From Lysobacterales bacterium (GTDB lineage: Bacteria; Pseudomonadota; Gammaproteobacteria; Xanthomonadales; SZUA-36): DNA of 47,590 bases. The notes below the pieces were generated by a model. That model was not told the DNA's origin. It did no database searches and was given only the letters and a program-made list of their open reading frames with translations. This document shows positions 33,642-42,622 of this stretch, in pieces; the first letter of the stretch is position 1, and every line of letters begins with the position of its first letter. The position numbers and the translations under genes were made by a program. The stretch covers positions 1 to 47,590 of the forward strand of contig JABDLD010000062.1 of assembly GCA_013001885.1 (NCBI GenBank), written 5' to 3'.

Positions 33642-34544
33642 ATGAGTAAATTTGAAGCGATAGAACCGTCCTGCAGCAGGCACCCCGACTCGGTGGTGGT
33701 CCTTGTCAGGGGCCGCAGTAAAGACCTGGGCGGATTCAGCGTCAGGCGCGTACTTCCCGCTTCAATGGCGCCGCGAGTAGGCCCATTTGTATTTTTTGAC
33801 GAGATGGGGCCAGCCGATTTTCCGCCGGGACAAGGCATAAACGTTCGCCCCCATCCGCATATCGGACTTGCGACCGTTACCTTCTTGCTGGAAGGTGAAA
33901 TCCTGCACCGCGACAGCCTGGGTTTCGTACAGCCCATTCAACCGGGCGCAGTAAATCTGATGACCGCAGGCAGGGGCATCGTCCATTCGGAGCGTACGGA
34001 TCCGGAACGGGAACGAAGAGGACAGCGACTCCATGGCCTGCAGGTCTGGATGGCATTGCCGGAGGGCAAGCAGGAAATCGAACCGGCTTTCGTCCATTAT
34101 CCCAGGTCGGTGCTGCCAGTCAGCGAAAGCCCCGGTGTGATCACCACGGTAATCATTGGCGAATACGAAGGCTTAAAGTCGCCTGTCGAGGTGCACGCCA
34201 GGACGCTGTATCTTTCGCAGCAACTGGATGCCGGAGCCTACACGTTCATCGATGCCGACGTGGACCAGCTGGCTATCTACGTGGTTTCCGGAAAAATCAA
34301 TGTGGGCCAGACTGGGATTGAAGCCGGTGTGATGGCCGTGTTGAAGCCTGGCGAGGCGCAGTTGCATGCTGAGGAAGCCAGCCAGCTGATGGTCATCGGC
34401 GGCGAAGACATGGGGCCGCGTGCAATTTTCTGGAATTTCGTCCACACTTCAAGGGCGCGGATTGAAGACGCAAAGCGCGACTGGCGCGAGATGAAGTTTG
34501 CGCGCGTCCCCGGTGATGATGAATTTATCCCGCTGCCGGATTAA
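33642..34544 (+). CDS. Pirin family protein
   Basis: 300 residues forming two cupin-like β-barrels. The metal site in the N-terminal barrel is intact: His71 and His73 in RPHPHIGLATVT, His115 and Glu117 in GRGIVHSE, equivalent to the iron ligands of human pirin. Some bacterial pirins act as quercetin 2,3-dioxygenases and others as redox-sensitive regulators; nothing here decides between them. It is cytosolic. The stop overlaps that of the convergent TPR gene in a shared TTAA. Confidence 0.9.
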   Translation: MSKFEAIEPSCSRHPDSVVVLVRGRSKDLGGFSVRRVLPASMAPRVGPFVFFDEMGPADFPPGQGINVRPHPHIGLATVTFLLEGEILHRDSLGFVQPIQPGAVNLMTAGRGIVHSERTDPERERRGQRLHGLQVWMALPEGKQEIEPAFVHYPRSVLPVSESPGVITTVIIGEYEGLKSPVEVHARTLYLSQQLDAGAYTFIDADVDQLAIYVVSGKINVGQTGIEAGVMAVLKPGEAQLHAEEASQLMVIGGEDMGPRAIFWNFVHTSRARIEDAKRDWREMKFARVPGDDEFIPLPD

Positions 34545-35122
34545 CCCGGCCCGATTGATTGGAGCATGTCACTTGCCGACCGCCCGACTTCGCTATCGGC
34601 TCCGAGCTGGATCGCGGCATTCAAAGCGTTGCGGGCTTCGGAAATATTGCCGACCTGGCTGTTGACGAAGCCGAGCGTCAACCAGATTCTCTGGTAGTTG
34701 GGATCAACTGCGGTGCCCTGGTTCAATACGTTGAGCGCCTCGCCTGACCGGCTCAGGTAGTGCAGCGTGATACCCAGGTTATTGTAGGTATCGACGTTTT
34801 GCGGATCCGTGGCCAACAGCTGACGGTACAGCTCCGCTGCGCGGTCATATTGTTGGGTCACAAAATATTCATCGGCCTGTTGCGCCAGCACCAGGGGGTC
34901 GGTGATGGCCGGCTGTCCGGGAAAAGCTGAGATCAACTGCTCCAATTCGCTATCGCCGCCGGTTTCCGGCCATGCGGCAGGCGCTTGCTGATTCGTAACC
35001 TGTCTGTCAGCAGTCGGGGTGGTGTCCTGAATGTAATAGTGGCGCGTCACGGCGAATACTGAAAGCCCGAAAGCGAGCTGGAAAACCGTCATCAGAATCC
35101 AGAATCTGGCACTGCTTTTCAT
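34541..35122 (-). CDS. Membrane-anchored TPR protein
   Basis: Two in-frame ATGs are possible (35137, 35122); the second has AAGGTG 6 nt upstream and is chosen. About 193 residues: one N-terminal helix (~7-27), a Pro/Gln-rich linker, then about three TPR units (~75-180: YDRAAELYRQLLATDPQNVDTYNNLGITLHYL and following). With the N-terminus inside, the TPRs face the periplasm. It is likely an adaptor for an unknown partner, resembling CcmH/I-like and other small TPR proteins. It is divergent from selO. Confidence 0.75.
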   Translation of the reverse strand: MKSSARFWILMTVFQLAFGLSVFAVTRHYYIQDTTPTADRQVTNQQAPAAWPETGGDSELEQLISAFPGQPAITDPLVLAQQADEYFVTQQYDRAAELYRQLLATDPQNVDTYNNLGITLHYLSRSGEALNVLNQGTAVDPNYQRIWLTLGFVNSQVGNISEARNALNAAIQLGADSEVGRSASDMLQSIGPG

Positions 35123-35229
35123 GGGTGTCACCTTCATTGGTCTTGATCTGGGGGGAAGTTTACCGCTTTTTGAATCTTTCGAGTCAGCTTATCTTGCTAT
35201 GGCGCCAGCGAGACCACATAGTGTGCAAG

Positions 35230-36705
35230 ATGAGCGATTCTATTAATTTCGACAACAGTTACCTGGAGCTTCCCGGGCGCTTTTACTCGAAGCTGGCGCC
35301 CACGCCTGTTGCGGGTCCCGGACCGATCCGGGTGAATCGGGCCCTGGCCGAGCAACTGGACCTCGATGCGGCATGGCTGTCGTCAGAGCAAGGCACCGAG
35401 ATGCTGGCCGGTAACCGCCTGCCTGACGGCGCCGAGCCCATCGCAACTGTGTACGCAGGACACCAGTTTGGCGGTTGGGTGCCCCAATTGGGCGATGGCC
35501 GCGCAATCCTGCTGGGCGAGGTGATCGGACGCGACGGGCAGCGCTACGACATCCAGCTCAAGGGGTCGGGCCCAACACCCTATTCGCGCGGCGGCGACGG
35601 CCGGGCGCCCCTGGGCCCCGTGCTGCGTGAATACATTGTCAGCGAAGCGATGTCGGCGCTGGGCATTCCCACCACCCGTTCGCTGGCCGCGGTAACCAGC
35701 GGCGAGCCGGTTTACCGGCAGGCAGCGGAGCCGGGCGCCGTGCTGACCCGCGTTGCCCGCAGCCACATCAGGATCGGCACGTTCCAGTACTTTCTGGCGC
35801 GACAAGATATCGAAGCCTTGCGGCTGCTGGTTGACTACGTTGTCAGGCGTCACTATCCGGCCGCCGCTGAAGCTGAAATTCCTGCACAAGAAATGCTCGA
35901 TGCGGTTGTAACGGGGCAGGCCAGGTTGATGGCCCAATGGCAGCTGGTGGGATTCATTCACGGCGTGATGAACACCGACAACATGCTGCTGTCCGGCGAA
36001 ACCATCGATTATGGCCCCTGTGCCTTTATGGACCATTTTGATCCCTCGACGGTTTTCAGCTCCATTGATCGCCAGGGCCGTTACGCCTATGGCAATCAAC
36101 CCGGCACGGCGCACTGGAACCTGGCCCGACTGGCTCAGACCCTTCTTCCCGTTATGCATGCGGATGAGGAACAGGCGCTGGTGATGGCCCAGGAATCACT
36201 TGACGCATTTCCGGACCGGTTCCAACAGGCCTACCGGGATGGAATGGCCCGCAAACTGGGTCTGAACAGCCTGCAGGCTGACCACGACGAACTGGTGAGC
36301 GAATGGCTCGAACTGATGGCGCGGGAAAGTACGGACTTTACCCTGGCATTCCGCCGGTTAGCCGACCTGGCACTGCCCGGCCCGGGGCCGGACGTAGCGG
36401 GTTTGTTTGAATTTTCCGAGGCATTCAGCCCGTGGCTGGAGCGCTGGCGGCAGTGCATTGAGGCCGATCCGCAGTCTCTAGCTGAACGCCGGGGCCGCAT
36501 GTACGAAGCCAACCCGGTGTTCATTCCGCGCAACCACTTGGTGGCGGGTGCGATTGACGCAGCCGTGAGCGAGGGTGATTTCGAGCCGTTTCACCGGCTG
36601 GTGGACCGGCTGGAGCAGCCGCATGATTACGACCCGCAGCAGGAAGATTTTGCCCGTCCACCGCGGAAGGATGAAATCGTCACCACTACCTTTTGCGGGA
36701 CTTAA
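35230..36705 (+). CDS. selO: Protein adenylyltransferase SelO (YdiU/UPF0061)
   Basis: ATG 35230 (MSDSINFDNSYLELP) fits the family N-terminus; the frame is open upstream but reads as non-coding. About 491 residues, normal for SelO. The pseudokinase-like core shows GHQFGGWVPQLGDGRA, the Lys in QLKGSGPTPYSRGGDGRAPLG, HGVMNTDN (catalytic loop) and DYGPCAFMD (metal-binding D-Y-G). SelO transfers AMP from ATP to Ser/Thr/Tyr of proteins, notably redox enzymes under oxidative stress. The C-terminus TTTFCGT keeps the penultimate Cys of the conserved tail. Monocistronic as far as visible. Confidence 0.94.
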   Translation: MSDSINFDNSYLELPGRFYSKLAPTPVAGPGPIRVNRALAEQLDLDAAWLSSEQGTEMLAGNRLPDGAEPIATVYAGHQFGGWVPQLGDGRAILLGEVIGRDGQRYDIQLKGSGPTPYSRGGDGRAPLGPVLREYIVSEAMSALGIPTTRSLAAVTSGEPVYRQAAEPGAVLTRVARSHIRIGTFQYFLARQDIEALRLLVDYVVRRHYPAAAEAEIPAQEMLDAVVTGQARLMAQWQLVGFIHGVMNTDNMLLSGETIDYGPCAFMDHFDPSTVFSSIDRQGRYAYGNQPGTAHWNLARLAQTLLPVMHADEEQALVMAQESLDAFPDRFQQAYRDGMARKLGLNSLQADHDELVSEWLELMARESTDFTLAFRRLADLALPGPGPDVAGLFEFSEAFSPWLERWRQCIEADPQSLAERRGRMYEANPVFIPRNHLVAGAIDAAVSEGDFEPFHRLVDRLEQPHDYDPQQEDFARPPRKDEIVTTTFCGT

Positions 36706-36719
36706 CTGGGGTTTCTGAA

Positions 36720-37571
36720 TCAGGCTGATTTCGATTTGCTGATCAGCTTCTGAAGTGTAGAGCGCAGGCTGCCAATTTCTTTCGCGGCATGCCGGCGCTG
36801 TTTGCCGGTTAAATCGTTCAAAACATCCGCCACGGCAACTGTGGTCACCTGCAGATTGTGGTCGAGGATTTCGTTGTATTCGGGCGTGCGGCTCTCCCGC
36901 CGCTTGCCGTAGGCGGCAATGACAGCATCCTGCCAGCCTTCAGGCCGCTGCAGCAGCGGTTCCAGCCGGGTCAGCCAGTTTGCCCGGTCATCCAGCCAGG
37001 CAGCATCGAACCGATGCAAGGATGAGGCCGCTAGCAGCAATCGCTGTTTCTGGGCCGAGCTGAGGCGCCCGGTAAACCGTTCCAGGAAATCAACGAGGTT
37101 GTCATGGCTTTCGCGGATGTATTCCTGCTCGCTGCGCGACAGGAACTCCTCTTCGGCCTCCCGTTGTCGTTCCCACAGGCTGGCAGTGAATTCTTCCATC
37201 TGTTCCGTGCTGATCTTCGCGCCGAAACCCAAAGCGACAGGCATCATGGATTCCTCGACACGCTGGCCGGCACTGGTGATTTCATCAATCCAGCTCTGCA
37301 CAGTAGCCGCCTCGACCGGCTGCGACAGGTCCGACTCGATCCGGTCGAGTATCGCAATATAATTAACCAGTTCCTGCTCGCGGTGCCACTGCAATACCGA
37401 GCTCAGTTGTCCTCGCAGAAGTTTCCGTTGATCACGCGACAGGTCGACATAGTCATCGACGTACCATGGGATCAGCCAGTCGAGCTGATTGTAGGTAAAA
37501 GCCGTGCTGCAGCCGGCCAGCAGCGCGATGGCGAGCAGGCAGGCGGCAAGTTTTCGAAACAGTCCAGACAA
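36720..37571 (-). CDS. DUF6279-type lipoprotein
   Basis: 283 residues read from a TTG at 37571: AAGGTGA lies 5 nt upstream and no ATG occurs until the middle of the protein. The lipobox LLAGC gives an acylated Cys21; no Asp at +2 (next residues STAF), so outer-membrane sorting is likely. The mature part is helical with conserved-looking YNQLDWLIPWYVDDYVDLSRDQ, the hallmark of the DUF6279 family of unknown role. It is divergent from the kinase gene by 88 bp and convergent with selO. Confidence 0.82.
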   Translation of the reverse strand: MSGLFRKLAACLLAIALLAGCSTAFTYNQLDWLIPWYVDDYVDLSRDQRKLLRGQLSSVLQWHREQELVNYIAILDRIESDLSQPVEAATVQSWIDEITSAGQRVEESMMPVALGFGAKISTEQMEEFTASLWERQREAEEEFLSRSEQEYIRESHDNLVDFLERFTGRLSSAQKQRLLLAASSLHRFDAAWLDDRANWLTRLEPLLQRPEGWQDAVIAAYGKRRESRTPEYNEILDHNLQVTTVAVADVLNDLTGKQRRHAAKEIGSLRSTLQKLISKSKSA

Positions 37572-37659
37572 AATTCACCTTCAATTGGGCTAAATGGCAA
37601 CGGCCAGGACCTCGAGGGTCGGCTAGAATAAACCAGACACCATTTTTGGAAAGCAGTTC

Positions 37660-38397
37660 ATGGAAAGTTACCTGATATCCGTCGCCGGCAACATTGCGGC
37701 CGGCAAATCGACCCTGACCAGGGCGCTCGAGAAGCGGTCGGGTGGAAAAATCGTTTCCTTCCTGGAGCGCGTCGACTACGTCAAGAAGAACGGATACCTG
37801 CAGAAGTACTACGAGGCCGTCAGCGCATACGACGGGTTGAAGGGCAGAAAGCTGACGGGTAAAGACCGCAAAAGCTTCCTGGAGGTCAAGGAAGCTGCGG
37901 AATACTGGGGCTACAAAATCCAGGAGACGTACTTCCTGTCACGCCTGCTGGACCTGGGTGTATTGAGTGAGTTGTTGCGCGATGGCCAGTCGGTGGCGCA
38001 GGACCGGAGTATTTACGAAGATCAGATTTTCACCAAGAATTCCAATAACTACGAGTACATCACCGACGAAGACTACAGAAAATACCTGGACCTGTTCGAA
38101 CTGGTGATGAAAAACAAGCCGACACCGGACCTGATCATTTACCTGGAGAGCGATGTGGGCGCCCTGAAGGAGCGTATCGTGGGCCGCAGCCGAGGTGAGG
38201 AAGTCGAACTGGCCAGTCCGGACAACACCTATCTTTCCAACCTGAATGACCTCTACCGCCCCTGGATCATGAAATGCGGGTTCCCGTATCTGGTGATCGA
38301 CACGGAGTCGGTGGACTTCCGCACCAGGGAGGGGCTGGAGCAGGTGGTCGAGGATATCGTCCGCACCGTTCCCGGCACCAGCGAACTTTTCGAATAG
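37660..38397 (+). CDS. Deoxynucleoside kinase family protein
   Basis: 245 residues. P-loop GNIAAGKST (Lys16), the catalytic/ERS-equivalent segment QDRSIYED, and the LID arginines in LKERIVGRSRGEE define the dNK/thymidine-kinase-2-like family. It phosphorylates deoxynucleosides for salvage. The N-terminal region includes SFLERVDYVKKNGYLQKYY, with the Glu expected to contact the sugar. RBS GGAAAG precedes the ATG. Base specificity cannot be read from sequence alone. Convergent with the DUF2130 gene. Confidence 0.88.
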   Translation: MESYLISVAGNIAAGKSTLTRALEKRSGGKIVSFLERVDYVKKNGYLQKYYEAVSAYDGLKGRKLTGKDRKSFLEVKEAAEYWGYKIQETYFLSRLLDLGVLSELLRDGQSVAQDRSIYEDQIFTKNSNNYEYITDEDYRKYLDLFELVMKNKPTPDLIIYLESDVGALKERIVGRSRGEEVELASPDNTYLSNLNDLYRPWIMKCGFPYLVIDTESVDFRTREGLEQVVEDIVRTVPGTSELFE

Positions 38398-38464
38398 GAT
38401 GCTGCATGGGTCCGCAATCGCGGTAACCTGAACCCGAGGTTCGCAAAATGACCTGCCCTTGTGC

Positions 38465-39622
38465 TTAGTCCGCGTCGCCGGTTTCCTCAACTTCACCCGG
38501 CAGTTCGAGCGACCTGACCTTTGGTATCGCATTGCCGGCAATGCCCTTGATCGAGCTGTACATATGACTGGTATTAAGTAGAACTTTCTCGATCTGCTTT
38601 TCGCGCTTTTTCCAGATGCTGGCCATAGCACGCTTTTCTGTGTCGAGATCGCTCTTCATCTGCGTGAAGCCCTCAACGATGGCCTCTACCTGAAGCCGGT
38701 ATTCATCGCTGGTGACGTAATCGTAGACCATCGACATTTTGTCACCCCGGTTTTCCTGCTGCGCGACCACGCGGTTCAAACTGATCAGTGATTCCCGCAG
38801 CACGTTGGACAGGCCTTTGAATTCGCTGTAGCTGCAAATCCACACGCCTTCCCGGTACCCCATCCGGTCCATGTCCGTCGGCATGGCTTCGGTGACCAGC
38901 ACACCGATGCTCGCATTTTTTTCCCGGATATCGGTCTTGAATTTATCGATCCAGAGTGGCTGAAATGTCTTGGTGCGTTTGCTTTCGTAATAGATTCTGC
39001 CGCAGTTCGTGAACGTGCGGGTGTTGATCGTCTGGATGCAGTCGCCGCCCCTGGCCCCCTTCTTGATTTCTTCGATGGTGTCCAGCGGGTAGGCTGATGC
39101 CAGCCAGTCTTCGATGATCAGCTCCTGCACTTCACCCTGGAGTTGCATCGATCCCTGCTCAGCCTTTTTCTTCATGATCTCCACCTGGTCTCTGAGCTGG
39201 TGGATCAACTGGTCTCTTTCGGCGACCTTCTTCTCCAGTTTCTCTTCTTCCATCTGCCTGATCTTTTGCCGTTCCTCCGCCAGTTGCCGGCCCAGCTTTT
39301 GCTCCATCTCGGCCTCGATCTTGCTCTCGGCCTCGGCATTTTCCCTTTTCAGCCGTTCAATGTCGGCTTTTGCCTTGTTCAGCTCCCTGACCTGCATTGA
39401 TTTGGCCTGCAGTTCTTCCCGCAGGTCTTTCAACTGGTCAGCCTGCTCCTCCCGGATCCGGGCCGTAATCCGGTCGGCCAGCGATTTTTTCTCCCGTTCG
39501 AGCTGGGCTTTGAATTGCTGTTTCAACTCGAGTTCCACCTGGTCATACAGCACATCACTGATGTCGAATTCGTGCCCGCAATCGGGACATTTGATCATCA
39601 TTCTGGGATCGGTCATTTGCAT
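38465..39622 (-). CDS. DUF2130 protein: zinc ribbon, coiled coil and restriction-like C-domain
   Basis: 385 residues. A half zinc ribbon at the N-terminus (KCPDCGHEFD), a long coiled coil (~25-165, nearly continuous charged heptads), then the DUF2130 domain (~170-350), in which GARGGDCIQTI followed by GRIYYESKRTKTF gives the D-x(n)-E-x-K order of a PD-(D/E)xK nuclease fold. Cellular role is not established; the fold suggests DNA cleavage or binding. It is divergent from the MBL-like/papain-hydrolase operon with only 75 bp between starts, so they could share control. Confidence 0.85.
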   Translation of the reverse strand: MQMTDPRMMIKCPDCGHEFDISDVLYDQVELELKQQFKAQLEREKKSLADRITARIREEQADQLKDLREELQAKSMQVRELNKAKADIERLKRENAEAESKIEAEMEQKLGRQLAEERQKIRQMEEEKLEKKVAERDQLIHQLRDQVEIMKKKAEQGSMQLQGEVQELIIEDWLASAYPLDTIEEIKKGARGGDCIQTINTRTFTNCGRIYYESKRTKTFQPLWIDKFKTDIREKNASIGVLVTEAMPTDMDRMGYREGVWICSYSEFKGLSNVLRESLISLNRVVAQQENRGDKMSMVYDYVTSDEYRLQVEAIVEGFTQMKSDLDTEKRAMASIWKKREKQIEKVLLNTSHMYSSIKGIAGNAIPKVRSLELPGEVEETGDAD

Positions 39623-39697
39623 CGGGCTCGTCAGTTGCGTTCAAGACCTATGGTATCAACTATGATCTAATGAAGGAGAGCGCAGCCGGAGAAAAAC

Positions 39698-40480
39698 ATG
39701 ACCAACGACGTACTTCAAGTTTCTGACGATTTCTGGAATATTCGGGGTTCTTACAAGATCGGCGGTGTCATCGATGTGGGCACGCAGACTTCCCTGGTAC
39801 GGCTGGCGAGCGGAAAGTTTGTCTTGCTCGACTGTTATACGCTGAGCGGCGCGGCCCGTCGACTGGTCGATGACCTGACCAGCGGCGGTGAAGATATTGA
39901 AGCCATACTGAACGTTCATCCGTTTCACACCGTGCATGTCAACAGAGTGCACGAGATGTACCCCGGCGCCAGGCTCTACGGAACGGCGCGCCATCTATCC
40001 AAATTCCCGAACCTGCCGTGGGCCGATTTGCGCACTGAGGATGTGGCGCTGCACGAGTTTTACGCGGAAGATTTCGAATTTTCGGTTCCGCGCGGCGTCG
40101 ATTTCATTTCGGACGACGAAAACATTCATTTCTCATCCGTGCTGGTGCTGCATCGCGCTTCTCAAACCATCCACTCCGACGACACGCTGATGTACCTCCA
40201 GTTACCGGGATTGATGCGCATGGTTGGACTGGGAGACTCGGTGAGTTATCACCCGACGCTTGCCAAGGCGCTGGAAAAAAGGGCCGGGGCGGCCGCGGAC
40301 TTCCGGCTTTGGGCCAATGAGCTGAACGATCGCTGGCAGGATGCTGAAAACCTGTGCGCGGCGCATACGGCGGCGTTACTGGCACGGAACAATCGTGGAG
40401 AATCCATCCATGCACGAATGGTGAAAGCGCTGGAGAAGGTGGAGAAAACGTTGAAGTCACATGAAGAGAAGTGGAGCTGA
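39698..40480 (+). CDS. Metallo-beta-lactamase-fold protein with degenerate metal site
   Basis: 260 residues. The N-half has the MBL strand order (SYKIGGVIDVGTQTSLVRLASGKFVLLDCYT) and, at the place of HxHxDH, the sequence NVHPFHTVHV (His74, His77, His80). The later metal-site His/Asp positions fall in LVLHRASQTIHSDDTLMYL. This fits the DUF4336-like branch where the ligands are altered; hydrolase activity is doubtful. Residues ~185-260 are helical and charged. Start supported by AAGGAG about 20 nt upstream and GGAG closer. The stop is 4 nt before the start of the papain-hydrolase gene, so the two are coupled. Confidence 0.68.
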   Translation: MTNDVLQVSDDFWNIRGSYKIGGVIDVGTQTSLVRLASGKFVLLDCYTLSGAARRLVDDLTSGGEDIEAILNVHPFHTVHVNRVHEMYPGARLYGTARHLSKFPNLPWADLRTEDVALHEFYAEDFEFSVPRGVDFISDDENIHFSSVLVLHRASQTIHSDDTLMYLQLPGLMRMVGLGDSVSYHPTLAKALEKRAGAAADFRLWANELNDRWQDAENLCAAHTAALLARNNRGESIHARMVKALEKVEKTLKSHEEKWS

Positions 40481-40484
40481 AACC

Positions 40485-42341
40485 ATGGCGAAGAAAAAGG
40501 TCTGGACTGAAAAATATAGCCTGACGGCCAGGGAGGACGCGCCGGATTTCAGGGATTTTTTTTACCAGCCCGCACTGGTCAAACTCCCTGCGCGCCGTGC
40601 GATTCCCAAGGACCTGATTATCCGGGACCAGGGGAAAGAAGGCGCCTGTACCGGTTACGGTTTGGCCGCAGTGATAGACCTTCAGATTGGAGTAAACAGG
40701 CGTAAGAACAATCACAAGGAAAAACGCACCAGCGCCCGTATGCTGTACGAAATGGCCAAACGTTACGACGAGTGGTCAGGTGAGGGCTATACCGGCTCCA
40801 GTTGCCGCGGCGCCATCAAGGGCTGGTACAACATGGGCGTATGCCGGCATAAGTTTTATCCCGACCACGGAACCGCTGACGCCGGCTTCACCGTGGCGGC
40901 GGCCAAGGACGCACGCAACAACACCATCGGCGCTTATTATCGATTGAGTAACCGCATCTCCGATTATCATGCGGCCATGGCCGAAGTCGGGGCCATTTTC
41001 TGTTCGGCGCGCATTCACCCGGGTTGGGACGAAGTCGACTCGAAACCCGGAAAGATCCCGCTGCGCAACAAAGCACTGGGCAGCCATGCATTTGCGATCG
41101 TCGGGTATGACGAGAAGGGTTTCTGGATCCAGAACTCCTGGGGTGAAAAATGGGGTAAGGACGGCACGGCATTGTGGACCTATGAAGACTGGTTGGCCAA
41201 TGTGCAGGACGCCTGGGTGTTCCGCATGGCAGTCCCCACACCGCAGATCTGGCATTTGCCCAGCCGGATCAACTCGAACACCGAAATGGCCGAAAGCGCC
41301 CCCAAGCCAACGCGGGCCGAAATCGCCGGTCATTTCGTCCATTTCGACGACGGTAAATTCCATGAAAACGGCCGCTACTGGAGCACCCTGGATGACGTCA
41401 AACTGACGGCGGACCTGGTGGCTGAATCGTCAGACTATGACCACCTCCTGCTCTACGCTCACGGTGGCTTGAACAGCCCCGCTGCCTCTGCGCGCCGGAT
41501 TGCGGCGATGAAGGAAACGTTCAAGGACAACCGCATCTACCCCTACCACATCATGTACGACACCGGTTTGCTGGAGGAGCTGAAGGATGTACTGGTTGGC
41601 CGGCGTAAGCAGGCCGAGGAACGTGCCGGCGGCTTCACCGACTGGCTCGACCGCCTCGTGGAAATTGCGACCCGGGTGCCCGGCAGGGCCCTGTGGCGGG
41701 AAATGAAGTTTGGAGCTGAAAAGCCGTTCAGTGAAGAAGAATCTGCCGGTTCACAGGCCCTGGCCGCGTTCATCGATGCCTTCAACCGCTCGGACAAGCC
41801 CAAAAGGATTCACCTGGCCGGGCACAGCACGGGCATGATTCTACAGACCCACGTGTTGCAGCGCTTGTCGGTGCTAACACCCGGGACCTGCATCGATACG
41901 GTCAGCATGCTGGCGCCCGCCGGTTCGGTTGAACTGTACATGAAGAAAATATTGCCCTTCCTCAAAGCCCAGGATCCGCAATTCCGGATTGATGAGATGG
42001 AGGTGTACAACCTGAGCGATGCATTGGAACAGGACGACGAAGTCACCAAGGCCTACAATAAATCCTTGCTCTATCTCGTATCCCGGGCATTTGAAGAATC
42101 GGTTCCCCAAAAGCTGCTTGGCATGCAAACCGGCTGCAAGGACCTCGATCCTGAGGACAAGCCCCGGTTGAAGTTCCATTATTCAAAAGGGGATTTACCG
42201 CGCGCGCAGGTCACAAAGGCCGATTCACATGGCGGTTTTGACAACGACCCGGTCACCATGAATCATATTCTTCGCAGGATATTGCCCAACGACCAGTGGG
42301 CCGGGGCGGTCAGGTTCACCAAGGAAACCCTGGACTACTAG
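40485..42341 (+). CDS. Papain-like cysteine protease fused to an alpha/beta hydrolase
   Basis: ATG 40485 is chosen for its GGAG 9 nt upstream; a start at 40461 would overlap the MBL gene. 618 residues. Residues ~15-250 are a C1A-type protease: Gln49 and Cys55 in IRDQGKEGACTGYGLAA, His201 in GSHAFAIVGYDE, Asn217 in WIQNSWGEKWGKDG. Residues ~315-600 are an α/β hydrolase: oxyanion HGG (326-328), nucleophile Ser448 in HLAGHSTGMIL, candidate late acid/His residues in the ~560-600 region. No signal peptide is visible, so it is cytosolic or exported by another route. The fusion suggests sequential or mutually regulated attack on protein and lipid/ester targets; an effector or defence role is possible but unproven. 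Confidence 0.8.
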   Translation: MAKKKVWTEKYSLTAREDAPDFRDFFYQPALVKLPARRAIPKDLIIRDQGKEGACTGYGLAAVIDLQIGVNRRKNNHKEKRTSARMLYEMAKRYDEWSGEGYTGSSCRGAIKGWYNMGVCRHKFYPDHGTADAGFTVAAAKDARNNTIGAYYRLSNRISDYHAAMAEVGAIFCSARIHPGWDEVDSKPGKIPLRNKALGSHAFAIVGYDEKGFWIQNSWGEKWGKDGTALWTYEDWLANVQDAWVFRMAVPTPQIWHLPSRINSNTEMAESAPKPTRAEIAGHFVHFDDGKFHENGRYWSTLDDVKLTADLVAESSDYDHLLLYAHGGLNSPAASARRIAAMKETFKDNRIYPYHIMYDTGLLEELKDVLVGRRKQAEERAGGFTDWLDRLVEIATRVPGRALWREMKFGAEKPFSEEESAGSQALAAFIDAFNRSDKPKRIHLAGHSTGMILQTHVLQRLSVLTPGTCIDTVSMLAPAGSVELYMKKILPFLKAQDPQFRIDEMEVYNLSDALEQDDEVTKAYNKSLLYLVSRAFEESVPQKLLGMQTGCKDLDPEDKPRLKFHYSKGDLPRAQVTKADSHGGFDNDPVTMNHILRRILPNDQWAGAVRFTKETLDY

Positions 42342-42364
42342 GAAGCAGGCAGATCGAGACTCCA

Positions 42365-42619
42365 GTGGACTGGACGGTTTACATCATCCGCTGCGATGAT
42401 GAGACGCTTTATACCGGCGTCACCACCGACCTGGAACGGCGATTCAACGAGCACGGCGGACGCCCGCGCGGCGCCAGGTATTTTCTGGGACGCAAACCGC
42501 TAAAAATAGTTTTCGCCGAAAGCGGCCATACCCGCAGCAGCGCCTGCAAGCGGGAAGCGGCGATCAAGAAGCTCAGCCGTAAACAGAAGCTGAGCCTGGT
42601 TCACAATACAGAGGAGTAG
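42365..42619 (+). CDS. GIY-YIG nuclease domain protein (YhbQ/UPF0213-like)
   Basis: I start at the GTG at 42365, aligned with the N-terminus of YhbQ-like proteins; an ATG at 42296 would overlap the protease-hydrolase gene by 46 bp. 84 residues: VYIIRCDDETLYTGVTTDLERRFNEH is the GIY-YIG core (Y-x-I and Y-T-G), with the Arg and the catalytic-type Glu in CKREAAIKKL. Stand-alone members act on branched or damaged DNA; the physiological substrate is unclear. It lies 23 bp after the fusion gene and 3 bp before a GST, suggesting an operon. Confidence 0.82.
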   Translation: MDWTVYIIRCDDETLYTGVTTDLERRFNEHGGRPRGARYFLGRKPLKIVFAESGHTRSSACKREAAIKKLSRKQKLSLVHNTEE

Positions 42620-42622
42620 ACC

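Noticed and set aside
34541-34544. Shared TTAA stop of the pirin and TPR genes
   Set aside because: Both frames simply end in the same palindrome. Convergent overlap of this kind is common and carries no evident signal.
35125-35229. N-terminal extension of selO
   Set aside because: The 35 extra residues do not look like SelO. The family N-terminus begins at 35230.
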